A stretch of 37,556 nucleotides of DNA, taken from positions 1-37,556 of the forward strand of contig CALHVX010000112.1 of assembly GCA_938036875.1 (NCBI GenBank), in the 5' to 3' direction. Both the position numbers and the translations under genes were made by a program. The number at the start of each line of letters is the position of its first letter. Position 1 is the first letter of the stretch. The stretch comes from an uncultured Pseudomonadales bacterium (GTDB lineage: Bacteria; Pseudomonadota; Gammaproteobacteria; Pseudomonadales; Azotimanducaceae). Positions 7,701-15,495 of the stretch are shown one piece after another. A model generated the notes under the pieces. That model ran no database searches. It had not been told where the DNA came from and worked only from the letters and a program-made list of their open reading frames with translations.

Positions 7701-8126
7701 TCATGTGGTTAGCAGTACGTAGGCCAGGTATCCACCCAGGCCAAACCCACCCCAAGCGGTTGCCGTCGCGCCGAGCACACGCGATATAAGGAAAAGCCGG
7801 TTGCCTTGCAGGTTCGCGTGGGAACCATCTAAATGCATAAACCCGATGGCATGTAGGGTGCGGGCTATCGCAAAGGCCCAGGCGAACCCGACAACAACAT
7901 TGCTGGATGCACCGCTCATTTCAGTCAGAGCGAGCACTACGACTAGTAAGCCTGCATTTTCGGCCAAGTTCCCGTGTCGACGAACTTTGCGTTCTAGGTC
8001 TGGGTCCCCATCTAAGCCTATGCCCACTTTTGCTTTGGTTCGATGAAGCCCCACTGACAACATTAAGAGTTGCTGCAACATGATTAGAAAAGCGCCAAGT
8101 GCAGCAGAGATATGCGGGAACTCCAT
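7701..8126 (-). CDS. MAPEG family membrane protein
   Basis: This 141-residue protein has four predicted membrane segments. It carries the MAPEG hallmark RRHGNLAENAG (R-x-x-GN-x-x-EN) at about residues 49-59, at the end of the first cytoplasmic loop. Further helices are AIARTLHAIGFM and the C-terminal GFGLGGYLAYVLL. Family members include microsomal glutathione S-transferases, some with glutathione peroxidase activity, and many bacterial proteins of unknown substrate. It is the first gene of a probable two-gene operon with the peroxiredoxin-like selenoprotein, which suggests detoxification of lipid peroxides or electrophiles at the membrane. An 18-bp palindrome lies 23 bp before its start. Confidence 0.88.
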   Translation of the reverse strand: MEFPHISAALGAFLIMLQQLLMLSVGLHRTKAKVGIGLDGDPDLERKVRRHGNLAENAGLLVVVLALTEMSGASSNVVVGFAWAFAIARTLHAIGFMHLDGSHANLQGNRLFLISRVLGATATAWGGFGLGGYLAYVLLTT

Positions 8127-8149
8127 AGATAATGCGCCCTATTTAAATA

Positions 8150-8167
8150 ATGACTATTTGGTCACAT
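8150..8167 (-). promoter_or_regulatory. Operator-like palindrome upstream of MAPEG-selenoprotein operon
   Basis: On the minus strand the site reads ATGTGACCAAATAGTCAT, with TGAC and GTCA arms. It is 23 bp upstream of the MAPEG ATG, where a dimeric repressor would block transcription. A near-identical copy is at 7064-7081. A TetR-family protein is a natural candidate, since one is encoded just upstream at 8355-8981. Confidence 0.6.
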
Positions 8168-8271
8168 ATTAACGCTTGGCAAATCTTTAGGTCAACCCTT
8201 TGTGTGGTCCATAAGCTGGCTAACATCTTGGCCAATGGACGAAGGTTGAAAACAAAGGGATGAATGTTTAG

Positions 8272-8321
8272 TCCTTCAAACTTTAACGACCCGCTTAGCA
8301 TCGGTTTGCACCTTTGAAGGA
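8272..8321. repeat. Inverted repeat, 9-bp arms
   Basis: TCCTTCAAA (8272-8280) and TTTGAAGGA (8313-8321) are perfect complements separated by 32 bases. They lie between the 3' end of the minus-strand tetR and the MAPEG promoter. It could be a 3' UTR stem or a spaced regulatory site. Confidence 0.4.
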
Positions 8322-8354
8322 ACGCCCAGTATTAAGCAAGTCACCAACGCCGCG

Positions 8355-8981
8355 CTAGCTTCGAATGCCATCCAGCACCACTTTGATCAATCGCATTTGC
8401 TTGACCCGACTGTATCGGCTTTTGTGGATTGGGCTTAGAACTCCGATGCCTTCAACAAGCGCCAGCAATAGATCTGCGGTCTCTTCTAGGTCAATGTCCG
8501 TTCTTACACTCTTGTCATTCACGCCGGCTTCTAGGATTCCAATCACGAGGTTACGGGTCCGCAAGGAGCGGCTTCGCACCTTGTGTCGAAAGTTCTCATC
8601 CCTGGTTGCCCTAGCAAGAATATTGGTCCACACGGACCACTCCGCATTGCGCCTGGGTGTATTTGGTAACACATAATTGCAGATGTCCAAGATCGCCTCT
8701 AACGGCGGTTTTGCAGCCACGGCTTCGCTAATGTCCTTCTCTAGGCCAGAGAAAATATGGTCTATCGAGAAGGTTAGAAGCTCTTCGCGATTCTGGAAGT
8801 AGTGCAGCAAGACGCCGGTAGAAAAGCCGCCTTCAGCCGCAATAGCGCGCATTGACGCCCCCTCGAATCCCACACGGGCGATAACTTGTATAACCAATTG
8901 GGCCACTTCAGCTTGTCGCGCTTCGCGGTCACCAACAGGGCGGCCGCGAGGTACACCCTTTTTCGTTTTTTTCGTGTTCAT
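8355..8981 (-). CDS. TetR family transcriptional regulator
   Basis: I chose the ATG at 8981 (208 aa) because GCGGA lies seven bases before it. An in-frame ATG at 9014 would add 11 residues and has no clear ribosome site. A basic arm (MNTKKTKKGVPRGRPVGDREAR) leads to a TetR helix-turn-helix: VIARVGFEGASMRAIAAEGGFSTGVLLHYFQNREELL in slightly broken form. The C-terminal part resembles the TetR_C domain of BetI-type regulators. It sits upstream of the MAPEG-selenoprotein operon on the same strand and divergent from two small membrane-protein genes. Either could be its target. Confidence 0.9.
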   Translation of the reverse strand: MNTKKTKKGVPRGRPVGDREARQAEVAQLVIQVIARVGFEGASMRAIAAEGGFSTGVLLHYFQNREELLTFSIDHIFSGLEKDISEAVAAKPPLEAILDICNYVLPNTPRRNAEWSVWTNILARATRDENFRHKVRSRSLRTRNLVIGILEAGVNDKSVRTDIDLEETADLLLALVEGIGVLSPIHKSRYSRVKQMRLIKVVLDGIRS

Positions 8982-9070
8982 GCAAATTCCGCTGTTATTT
9001 ACACTTGGCGCCATTTACCATGACAACCGTTATGTTATATAGTCGAGATCCTAGTTTAGAGGCTTGATGT

Positions 9071-9415
9071 ATGAAATGGACCTATAGTTTTCTCGCAATC
9101 ACCGGTTTTATTCTGCCTATGAGCCAGTTTACTCCTTGGGCATTGGAGCACGGATTGGATATCGGTAGATTTTTCGCTGACTTGTTCTCAAATAGAATTG
9201 GCGGGTTTTTCGGTATGGACGTTTTCGTAGCCGCCGTTGTTACGATCTTACTCATTCAACAAGAGGGAAAGCGACTCCAGGTACCAAATCTCTTGCTCCC
9301 GATCCTTGGAACCTTGCTCGTTGGGGTGTCCTTTGGACTACCGCTTTTCTTAGCACTCCGAGAACGCGCGTTGCAGATGGGGATGGAGATAGAGAAACAT
9401 CATGGCGTGGCGTGA
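9071..9415 (+). CDS. Small membrane protein, DUF2834-like
   Basis: This 114-residue protein has three hydrophobic segments (about residues 4-20, 48-63 and 75-95). The layout is like DUF2834 proteins, with an early FxPMSQFTPW motif, a central FFGMDVFVAAVV helix and a final helix GTLLVGVSFGLPLFLALRE. The function is unknown. It is divergent from the second tetR (start codons 89 bp apart) and overlaps the next gene by 14 bp, so the two are translated together. They may be the regulator's target. Confidence 0.7.
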   Translation: MKWTYSFLAITGFILPMSQFTPWALEHGLDIGRFFADLFSNRIGGFFGMDVFVAAVVTILLIQQEGKRLQVPNLLLPILGTLLVGVSFGLPLFLALRERALQMGMEIEKHHGVA

Positions 9416-9881
9416 ACTTTCGCAAGATGAACAACGCGCACACCGCCTGTACGGATTCGGTGGATGGCTCATCCCGGTCTTTGTTGTCATGCTCGGCCTG
9501 TCCATTTTATTTCTAGTGCTAACGGTCCAGCCCACCGCCATCGAATGGGCAATTGCCGAATACGGTGAACAACTAGGTAGGGAATTTATCGAGCGCTTTC
9601 ACATCTGGTCAATAGCGGCGACGGCCGTTTGGGGACTTTTGCTGTGGATGGCGATGCGGCCAATACGCACATTTCCTTACGCGGCACTGCTGCTTATGTG
9701 GCCCCTACTGTTGTGGAGCAATGCACTTAACATCCCCCTGATTGGCGTAGCACAAACGCTACTCAACTTCTGTTTTTGGGCCATCGTCCCTATTGCGATC
9801 AGCATCTACTTGATTGTCAGTGAGCGGGTGAACGTTACCTATCGACAGCGAACCCTTCAAACCAAACAGCAGCCCGGTTAA
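9402..9881 (+). CDS. Small membrane protein, DUF2569-like
   Basis: This 159-residue protein has four predicted membrane helices and an early YGFGGWLIPVFVVMLGL segment like DUF2569 proteins. The remaining helices fall near residues 68-83, 90-107 and 115-140. The C-terminus is short and charged (YRQRTLQTKQQPG). No catalytic motif is visible. Its start overlaps the previous gene by 14 bp, suggesting the two products work together. The DUF assignment is tentative. Confidence 0.6.
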   Translation: MAWRELSQDEQRAHRLYGFGGWLIPVFVVMLGLSILFLVLTVQPTAIEWAIAEYGEQLGREFIERFHIWSIAATAVWGLLLWMAMRPIRTFPYAALLLMWPLLLWSNALNIPLIGVAQTLLNFCFWAIVPIAISIYLIVSERVNVTYRQRTLQTKQQPG

Positions 9882-10219
9882 AAACGAAAACACTCTGTGT
9901 GATAAAAAAGTAGACTTAGTAGCAAGCTGAACCTTTTACCCCTACAACCCCAAGAGTAATCATCGATCGCCAACCTTTTCACTTCGGGAATCCCGATCTA
10001 TCCCTTCTGATAGTCCAGCTTTTTGTGATCTAACGAATCAACTAAGTTAGGTCCATGTCAACGGAGTTATACCAAGTGCTAATTGCCCCGCTGACCTAAC
10101 ACGGCGCCGTCAGAGAGCGACTTCATCTTACATTGTTTGAACTGTTGCCTGGCGGTGTTGTGACCCTTAAGCATTGCGATCTACAGATTGAGATCGCACA
10201 AAAAGGATGGAAATAGCAG
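9882..10219. other. 338-bp intergenic region, one hairpin
   Basis: This non-coding stretch separates the two-gene membrane cluster from a small secreted-protein gene on the same strand. It holds an 8-bp inverted repeat at 10175-10198 near its end. I see no convincing ORF, tRNA or T-tailed terminator in it. It presumably contains the promoter of the downstream gene. Confidence 0.55.
10175..10198 (+). repeat. Hairpin or operator upstream of secreted-protein gene
   Basis: TGCGATCT (10175-10182) and AGATCGCA (10191-10198) are perfect complements around an 8-base centre. The element ends 21 bp before the start codon and just ahead of the purine-rich ribosome site. That suits either an operator or a 5' UTR stem affecting translation. 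Confidence 0.5.
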
Positions 10220-10675
10220 ATGAAAAATCTAGGTGTACGCTTCGCCCTGTTGCTGGCTTGCTTTGTACCGGTGAACTTTGCTGCGGCGAATCCCGCCTCA
10301 GAATCAAACAACCTCTCTTTTACCGAAGCCGATATTTCACTGATTATCTTTAGAACGGCAAACGATCCCTTTGGCGTCCATGAATTTATTCGGCGCTCCA
10401 AACCCCTCATTACCTATCGACTTATAACCACTAACGATGAGATGGAGGAGATCGTTGTTAAAGCGCCGAGACTCGAGCCGCGTTGGCAGATTCGTAAACG
10501 TCTTTCGAACCTGATCATGGACAAGCCGGGAGGCCTGGACTGGGAAATTTTGCCCACCAGCATACACACCCATTTGCAGGCGGTGAATGAGCCGAAAGCC
10601 AGCGCGCCCTTGCTCGGAAACCAATTTGAACCCACTGGAGGTGCGCTACTGTTTCGCCTTACCTTTGGTCGATAG
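10220..10675 (+). CDS. Small secreted protein of unknown function
   Basis: This 151-residue protein begins with a clear signal peptide (MKNLG, a hydrophobic core, then cleavage near A-A-A-N at about 22). The mature part has no family I can name. A MEEIVVKAPR segment in the middle recalls the EEIVVTA stretch of TonB-dependent receptor plugs, but there is no barrel. The following RWQIRKRLSNLI is basic and amphipathic. The C-terminus ends in hydrophobic GGALLFRLTFGR, with a terminal aromatic-x-x-R rather than a clean outer-membrane signal. It is preceded by a hairpin and a GGATGG/GGA ribosome site. It appears to be a single-gene unit. Confidence 0.7.
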   Translation: MKNLGVRFALLLACFVPVNFAAANPASESNNLSFTEADISLIIFRTANDPFGVHEFIRRSKPLITYRLITTNDEMEEIVVKAPRLEPRWQIRKRLSNLIMDKPGGLDWEILPTSIHTHLQAVNEPKASAPLLGNQFEPTGGALLFRLTFGR

Positions 10676-10732
10676 TAAGTCCTTTGAGAAGCGGCGGAAG
10701 GACGCCCTGCATCGCGATTAGGTAGCGCATAA

Positions 10733-11212
10733 CTACGCGCCGGGTATCAGGGCCGATAACCCGTCTGGCACTAAGCGCACATTGCTAGCCAGCTCTTCTT
10801 TGCTACGCCAGCACGCGGTCAAATCTAAATCGCCTTCTACCACTTTGAGTAGGCCTCTATCGTAGATGGAGCGATCCTTGAATTTAGCATCGTATACAAA
10901 TACATTTTCGTGTCCCCGCTTGCCTTCAAATTCAAAGAAGCTCTCTAGAACACCGAGCAGCTTAATATCCTCGATCTCTTGGCTAAGCTCTTCTCGGATT
11001 TCTCTTATTATTGTTTGCTCAGAAGACTCTCCAAATTCGATTCCACCACCTAGAGGTCGAGCCGCATGGTCCCCCTTCACTGAATCAGGAAACTCGCAAA
11101 CGAGTATTTTACCTAGGTGGCTGAATAGGCATATCGCAATTGATCTAATCTGATTAGCCAAGATTTTGGACTCCAAGCACTCTCTAGTGGTTTCTGCTTC
11201 GCTGAGCATCAA
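10733..11212 (-). CDS. Nudix hydrolase
   Basis: This 159-residue protein has a Nudix box at about residues 55-78: GGIEFGE, seven residues, then REIREEL. The metal-binding E residues of REIREE are intact. The Gly usually found two positions after EE is Ser here (EELS). Such enzymes cleave nucleoside diphosphates linked to another moiety; the substrate is not predictable. The N-terminal 20 residues may be shorter if a later start is used. The gene is divergent from the ArsR-SRPBCC pair and alone on its strand. Confidence 0.87.
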   Translation of the reverse strand: MMLSEAETTRECLESKILANQIRSIAICLFSHLGKILVCEFPDSVKGDHAARPLGGGIEFGESSEQTIIREIREELSQEIEDIKLLGVLESFFEFEGKRGHENVFVYDAKFKDRSIYDRGLLKVVEGDLDLTACWRSKEELASNVRLVPDGLSALIPGA

Positions 11213-11232
11213 ATAGTATCAGCTTTCACCCA

Positions 11233-11270
11233 TATATTCCTTTACAGGTATATACTGATGTGTGAATATA
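11233..11270. promoter_or_regulatory. Putative ArsR operator/promoter region
   Basis: TATATTC (11233-11239) and GAATATA (11264-11270) form an inverted repeat around an inner palindrome GTATATAC (11248-11255). AT-rich dyads of this kind are common ArsR-family operators. The site lies 46 bp before the arsR start and next to the divergent Nudix start. Confidence 0.45.
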
Positions 11271-11316
11271 CAAACAAATCAAGCCAAGAAACCAAGCCGT
11301 TAAGGACAAGCCACCG

Positions 11317-11658
11317 ATGACCCTATTTGCCAGCCTTGCCGAACCCTCACGACGAGAAATCTTAAACATTCTCATCGAGGGAGAGACCACCGTAAACACG
11401 CTGGTGGATCGAATGCCCCTAAGCCAACCATCGGTATCCAAACATCTCAAGGTCCTACGCGAAGCCAACCTGGTTACCCAGCGTATCGATGGGCAGCGTC
11501 GCTGGTACGCCCTCAACAACCAGCCACTACAAGAGTTAGACCAGTGGCTGGCACCCTTTCGGCAACAGTGGTCACGGCGCTTAGATGCCCTGGGTCAACA
11601 TTTAGATCAAACCTCAATGACGAAACCAAGCCAAGGACAAAAAGGAGAGACACCATGA
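11317..11658 (+). CDS. ArsR family transcriptional regulator
   Basis: This 113-residue winged-helix repressor shows LFASLAEPSRREIL at the start and the recognition region LSQPSVSKHLKVLREANLV at about residues 34-53. The wing is RIDGQRRWYALN. No metal-binding CxC motif is present, so it belongs to the non-metal subgroup often paired with SRPBCC genes. Its stop overlaps the next start in ATGA, so the two are translationally coupled. In such pairs the regulator usually controls its own operon. Confidence 0.93.
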   Translation: MTLFASLAEPSRREILNILIEGETTVNTLVDRMPLSQPSVSKHLKVLREANLVTQRIDGQRRWYALNNQPLQELDQWLAPFRQQWSRRLDALGQHLDQTSMTKPSQGQKGETP

Positions 11659-12218
11659 GCAGCCCGTCACAGCAACCGCCAGCCTCTACTCCTGAAGCAG
11701 AAGGGGTGATCGGTAAAAACGCAGAAGGTCTTGTCACGGTTACCTTCACTCGCACCTACCCCCACAGTGTTGAACATGTGTGGCAGGCCATCACTGACCC
11801 CACGAAGAGCCGCCACTGGCTCGGCAGGCTGGACTTCGATCCAAAACCCGGCGGTAAGTTTGAGATGATTTTGGATGGTAGCGACCCAATTCACGGCACC
11901 GTCACCCGCGGCGAGATCATCGCCTGCGAACCACCAAACCTTTTAGAGTACTGGTTCCACGCCCAAGACTTTGACCTGGTCCGCACCGACCGCCATATCA
12001 ATCGTTGGGAGCTTAGCGCGACAGAAAAGGGTTGCCTACTGCGCTTCATCAATACCTTTGCGCCTGATGAGCGTCCGCGCAACTCTATCCTGTGCGGTTG
12101 GCACGCCATGATCGAGATGCTGGATGAAACCATCGCAGGTCATGAGCGCGACTGGTCCACTTATACTCGGGACCGCATGACCGAGCTTTACTGGCACTAT
12201 CGCAACAAACCGCGGTAG
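11655..12218 (+). CDS. SRPBCC (AHSA1-like) domain protein
   Basis: The ATG at 11655 is preceded by a strong AAAGGAGAG ribosome site and gives 187 residues. Longer upstream readings overlap arsR in another frame and can be ignored. The protein is a START-like helix-grip fold: TFTRTYPHSVEHVWQAITDPTKSRHWLG, then GGKFEM, EIIACEPPNLLEYWF, and the long C-terminal helix LDETIAGHERDW. Such proteins bind small hydrophobic ligands, and the exact ligand is unknown. It is coupled to the ArsR gene by an ATGA overlap. Confidence 0.9.
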   Translation: MSSPSQQPPASTPEAEGVIGKNAEGLVTVTFTRTYPHSVEHVWQAITDPTKSRHWLGRLDFDPKPGGKFEMILDGSDPIHGTVTRGEIIACEPPNLLEYWFHAQDFDLVRTDRHINRWELSATEKGCLLRFINTFAPDERPRNSILCGWHAMIEMLDETIAGHERDWSTYTRDRMTELYWHYRNKPR

Positions 12219-12305
12219 GCCCGCGGGGGCAGATTGGCGATGCTCGGTGGATAGCTGTTAGTCTTTGAAGTAAACGCACAGCCAAATCTACCCACAGGAA
12301 TCGTC

Positions 12306-13379
12306 ATGAGTGATATCAATCAACATCTACCCGGCAAACTCGGCAATCCTTCGAGCACCTTTGGAACCGACAAACGTGCGCACCCTAAAATTGTTGCCAT
12401 GCTGGCTGCGGTTGGCGGTGATGGCGAAGCCGATCAGGGCCTAGCGCCCGGCGCAAGTTACGAAGACGCCCTAGCCTACTGCCAAATGTTCGAAGAGGTG
12501 TCTGGCGCCGGCAACGAGATGCTGCTCGCTAACCTACCGGTGTTAAATTCTGTTGAACACTCAACCGAAGTCATCAAAGGTGTTGATGGCAACGACATAA
12601 GCCTCTACATCCACAAACCGAAAAACGCTAAAGGTGCGCTACCTTGCATCGTTCATACCCACGGTGGTGGCATGGTACTCATGGGCGCCACGGATCCCGG
12701 GTTTCGGCGCTTGCGTGATAGCCTGGCCGATCAAGGCATGGTGGTGGTGGGTGTTGAGTTTCGCAACGGCGGCGGTCGCCTGGGTAACTATCCGTTCCCT
12801 GCTGGCCTTAACGACTGCGCCAGCGCAACCCAATGGGTCCACGCAAACAAAGCAGCCCTTGGCATCTCGTCCATTGTGCTGTCCGGGGAATCCGGCGGCG
12901 GCAACCTAGCCATCGCAACAACATTAAAAGCCAAACAAGACGGCTGGCTAGATAACATAGATGGGGTCTATGCCATGTGCCCTTATGTATCTGGTGCTTA
13001 CGCAAACCCGCCGACCGAGCTGTTATCCTTGCGGGAGAACGATGGCTACACTCTCAGCTGTCAGCAAATGGCAACCTTAGTTAAGGTTTACGACCCCACC
13101 GGTGACAACGCTAGCAACCCACTGGCTTGGCCGTGGCAGGCATCCACCGAGGATCTAAAGGGCTTACCACCGCACACGATTTCGGTGAACGAGCTTGATC
13201 CGTTGCGCGATGAAGGCTTGTCGTTCTTCCGCAAGCTAATGGCCGCGGATGTCCGCTCAGTCGCAAGAGTGATACCTGGTACACCACATGCGGGTGACGT
13301 GATGTTTGGGGATGTAACCCCAGAGATCTACGACGAAACCGTTCGTTCTATCTATGGTTTCGCTAGCTCGTTAACTTAA
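12306..13379 (+). CDS. HSL-type (family IV) esterase/lipase
   Basis: This 357-residue alpha/beta hydrolase has the family IV oxyanion motif H119-G-G-G122. The nucleophile elbow is G194-E-S196-G-G198-G-N. The predicted acid is D298 in NELDPLRDEG and the base H328 in GTPHAGD. These form a complete catalytic triad for carboxylester hydrolysis. There is no signal peptide, so it is cytoplasmic. The early part (1-80) is a cap typical of the group. A ribosome site (CAGGAA) lies before the ATG. It is a single gene, convergent with ridA across a terminator hairpin. Confidence 0.92.
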   Translation: MSDINQHLPGKLGNPSSTFGTDKRAHPKIVAMLAAVGGDGEADQGLAPGASYEDALAYCQMFEEVSGAGNEMLLANLPVLNSVEHSTEVIKGVDGNDISLYIHKPKNAKGALPCIVHTHGGGMVLMGATDPGFRRLRDSLADQGMVVVGVEFRNGGGRLGNYPFPAGLNDCASATQWVHANKAALGISSIVLSGESGGGNLAIATTLKAKQDGWLDNIDGVYAMCPYVSGAYANPPTELLSLRENDGYTLSCQQMATLVKVYDPTGDNASNPLAWPWQASTEDLKGLPPHTISVNELDPLRDEGLSFFRKLMAADVRSVARVIPGTPHAGDVMFGDVTPEIYDETVRSIYGFASSLT

Positions 13380-13390
13380 AAAAGAAACTG

Positions 13391-13424
13391 AAAAAGCTGG
13401 GTAGCACAATCGGAACTACCCAGC
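13391..13424 (-). terminator. Rho-independent terminator of ridA, possibly bidirectional
   Basis: Arms GCTGGGTAG (13396-13404) and CTACCCAGC (13416-13424) form a 9-bp stem. On the minus strand the stem is followed by TTTTT (13395-13391), so it ends the ridA transcript. The esterase gene converges on it from the other side, and the stem may stop that transcript less efficiently. Confidence 0.82.
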
Positions 13425-13433
13425 GCGTTGCGC

Positions 13434-13787
13434 CTAATCGATAGCCGCAACCACACCAATTTCTACCGTGAAATCCGGTGACGCCAGCTTAGACTCGACA
13501 CAGGCACGTGCTGGCGTTTCACCAGGCACCACCCACTCATCCCATATTGAGTTCATTTCTGCGAAGTCGCCCATATTGGCTAGCCAAATCGTTGCGCTGA
13601 TCAACTTTGATTTATCGCTCCCCGCTTCCGCAAGCAGCGCATCAATGGCCTGCAAAATATCTCGAGTTTGGTCTGCAGCGCTAGCACCCGGCGCATTTTG
13701 CGCAACTTGCCCGGCTGTGGTGACCGTGTTGCCATGAACCACAGCTTGGCTCATACGATGGTTGGTCTTTATCCGGCGAATAGTCAT
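13434..13787 (-). CDS. RidA/YjgF family protein
   Basis: This 117-residue protein of the RidA superfamily carries GNTVTTAGQVAQN at the start. The C-terminal signature is PGETPARACVESKLASPDFTVEIGVVAA, which holds the conserved Arg (in ARAC) that binds the carboxylate of the imine. RidA proteins hydrolyse reactive enamine or imine intermediates, but subfamily members differ in substrate, and this one may not be the housekeeping RidA. It is a single gene with its own terminator. Confidence 0.9.
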   Translation of the reverse strand: MTIRRIKTNHRMSQAVVHGNTVTTAGQVAQNAPGASAADQTRDILQAIDALLAEAGSDKSKLISATIWLANMGDFAEMNSIWDEWVVPGETPARACVESKLASPDFTVEIGVVAAID

Positions 13788-13857
13788 GACAGTTCCTAAT
13801 AATTGATGACGCTAGTGTATGGGCACAGATCACCGAGCACAATTGAACAGGCACATC

Positions 13858-14259
13858 TTAACCTTCAAAACCTTCGCTATGCTGCCGGCCCGCATCACCA
13901 ATTTCTTCCCAGCCGGCTTTAGAGTCCACCCAAATATGATGAGCCACCTTAAGCTGTGCATCACCGTCGTTGAGCAAGCCTACCGGGATGAAGGTGCGCT
14001 GGGGATCGTTGACCCCAGGTAGGGGTGATCCGCACTCTCGACAAAACCACGTCTGCCAGTCTGCGCCCGTTTTTTTCCAAGTTGAAATCTGCGCTTCACC
14101 TTGAGTCCACCGAAAAGCTTGGTTGTCGACTACAACAACGGCAATGCCGTTACTACCGGTAGCGCGGCGGCAGATGGAGCAGTGGCAAACATAGACATCG
14201 GTGAGCTCCAAATTCACTTCAAAGCCAACCGCCCCACAATTGCAATTTCCTTTTGCCAT
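13858..14259 (-). CDS. GFA/CENP-V family zinc protein
   Basis: This 133-residue protein matches the glutathione-dependent formaldehyde-activating (GFA) fold. Cys ligands occur at CNCGAVGFEV, CHCSICRRATGS and FCRECGSPL. These are the usual CxC and CxxC zinc sites. Despite the name, most family members have no proven formaldehyde role. Its start codon overlaps the MBL-fold stop by one base (TAATG), so the two are co-translated. Confidence 0.92.
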   Translation of the reverse strand: MAKGNCNCGAVGFEVNLELTDVYVCHCSICRRATGSNGIAVVVVDNQAFRWTQGEAQISTWKKTGADWQTWFCRECGSPLPGVNDPQRTFIPVGLLNDGDAQLKVAHHIWVDSKAGWEEIGDAGRQHSEGFEG

Positions 14260-15347
14260 TAGTCAACCTCTCGAACAATAGGGTAACGACGAGTCTCACC
14301 TATTGCGTAAGTACCAAATTCTTGGGCAGCAAGGTTACTTTCTGCCACCGCCGCCGCGAGCAATGCCACCGCTTCATCAACCGGCTCAGCGGATAGCATA
14401 AACGCACCCCAATGAATCCCAAATGAGTGCAGCGCGCCAATATCCTGGTGAATCTGCACGGCCTGAGCAGGATCAACATGCACGGTTCCCATAAACCATC
14501 TAGGTGCATAAGCTCCGATGGGGATAATGCCGAGGTCAATGCCTGGGAAGCGTTGGCCAATTTGTTTGAACTGCACCTTGTTGTAGCCGGTATCGCCACC
14601 AAACCAAACACTGTAGTTGTCCCAACGAAGCAGCCATGACGACCACAACCTTTGGTTGCGATCAAACAACCCCCGACCAGAAAAGTGTTGTGCGGGGGTT
14701 GCCGTTACTTTGAGCCTTTGACCTCGAACCTCAATCACCACTTCCTGCCACCAGTTGAGCTCCGTGATTCGCTCAGGGTTAATGCCTTGCCCCACCAGCC
14801 ACTTCTTAATACCTAAAGGAACAAAATACTTCGGCTGATTCCCCAACTTAGCAATACTCGGCTTGTCGAGATGATCGTAGTGATCGTGAGAGATAACAAC
14901 AACATCAATGGGTGGAAGCTGCTCTAGAGTAAGCGCCGGTTGAGTAATCCGTTTCGGTCCAGCAAAATCAACCGGCGAGGCAAAATCGCCAAACATCGGA
15001 TCGGTCAGCACGTTGATACCTTGGTGCTGCAACAAGACTGTGGCATGACCAATCCAAGTTACCCTGGCCTCGTCCTGGGTGTCCGTCGGTTTTACCAACT
15101 CGGGCTCCGCTGTAGGCACCTGATATTGATCCGGGTCATAACTCGCCCACTCGCCGCTACGAAATCTCGCCTTTAAGAAAGCAAACAAGCTGCCGTGTTG
15201 CATCGCAATCTCGGGGTTAACGTATCGATTGTCGACTTTTGGAGCCTCACCACTCGGACCTAGCGACCTTTGGTCAACGCCCACAGGCTGGCCAGTACAG
15301 GTTGACGAAGCAAGCAACAAGTACCCGATGAGCAGGAACCTAGGCAT
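14259..15347 (-). CDS. Exported MBL-fold hydrolase, NAPE-PLD-like
   Basis: This 362-residue protein starts with a hydrophobic export signal. C17 could be a lipoprotein cysteine, but the box (SSTC) is poor. The mature part has TWIGHATVLLQ and the metallo-beta-lactamase metal motif H154-D-H156-Y-D158-H159. Later ligands are probably in ATPAQHFSGRG and FGGDTGYN, with a final H in the HWGAFML region. This arrangement is shared with N-acyl-phosphatidylethanolamine phospholipase D and UlaG/RomA-type hydrolases. A lipid or phosphodiester substrate at the envelope is plausible but inferred. The gene is first in a two-gene operon with the GFA gene. Confidence 0.9.
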   Translation of the reverse strand: MPRFLLIGYLLLASSTCTGQPVGVDQRSLGPSGEAPKVDNRYVNPEIAMQHGSLFAFLKARFRSGEWASYDPDQYQVPTAEPELVKPTDTQDEARVTWIGHATVLLQHQGINVLTDPMFGDFASPVDFAGPKRITQPALTLEQLPPIDVVVISHDHYDHLDKPSIAKLGNQPKYFVPLGIKKWLVGQGINPERITELNWWQEVVIEVRGQRLKVTATPAQHFSGRGLFDRNQRLWSSWLLRWDNYSVWFGGDTGYNKVQFKQIGQRFPGIDLGIIPIGAYAPRWFMGTVHVDPAQAVQIHQDIGALHSFGIHWGAFMLSAEPVDEAVALLAAAVAESNLAAQEFGTYAIGETRRYPIVREVD

Positions 15348-15378
15348 CTAATGAGGCCTGGCCATCACCAACAAAGAC

Positions 15379-15397
15379 TGTAGTAGAGGTGACTACA
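15379..15397. repeat. Short inverted repeat in divergent promoter region
   Basis: TGTAGT (15379-15384) and ACTACA (15392-15397) flank a 7-base centre. It lies 32 bp upstream of the MBL-fold start, in the 148-bp space shared with the SpoIIAA-like gene. It may be an operator. Confidence 0.35.
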
Positions 15398-15495
15398 TCC
15401 ACGAACATAACATTAACAATATTATTCATTTGTCCAATAAACCTAGTTCATAATCTGTCGCAGAGAGATAACCTATTAGTACGAGTATCAGTTCC

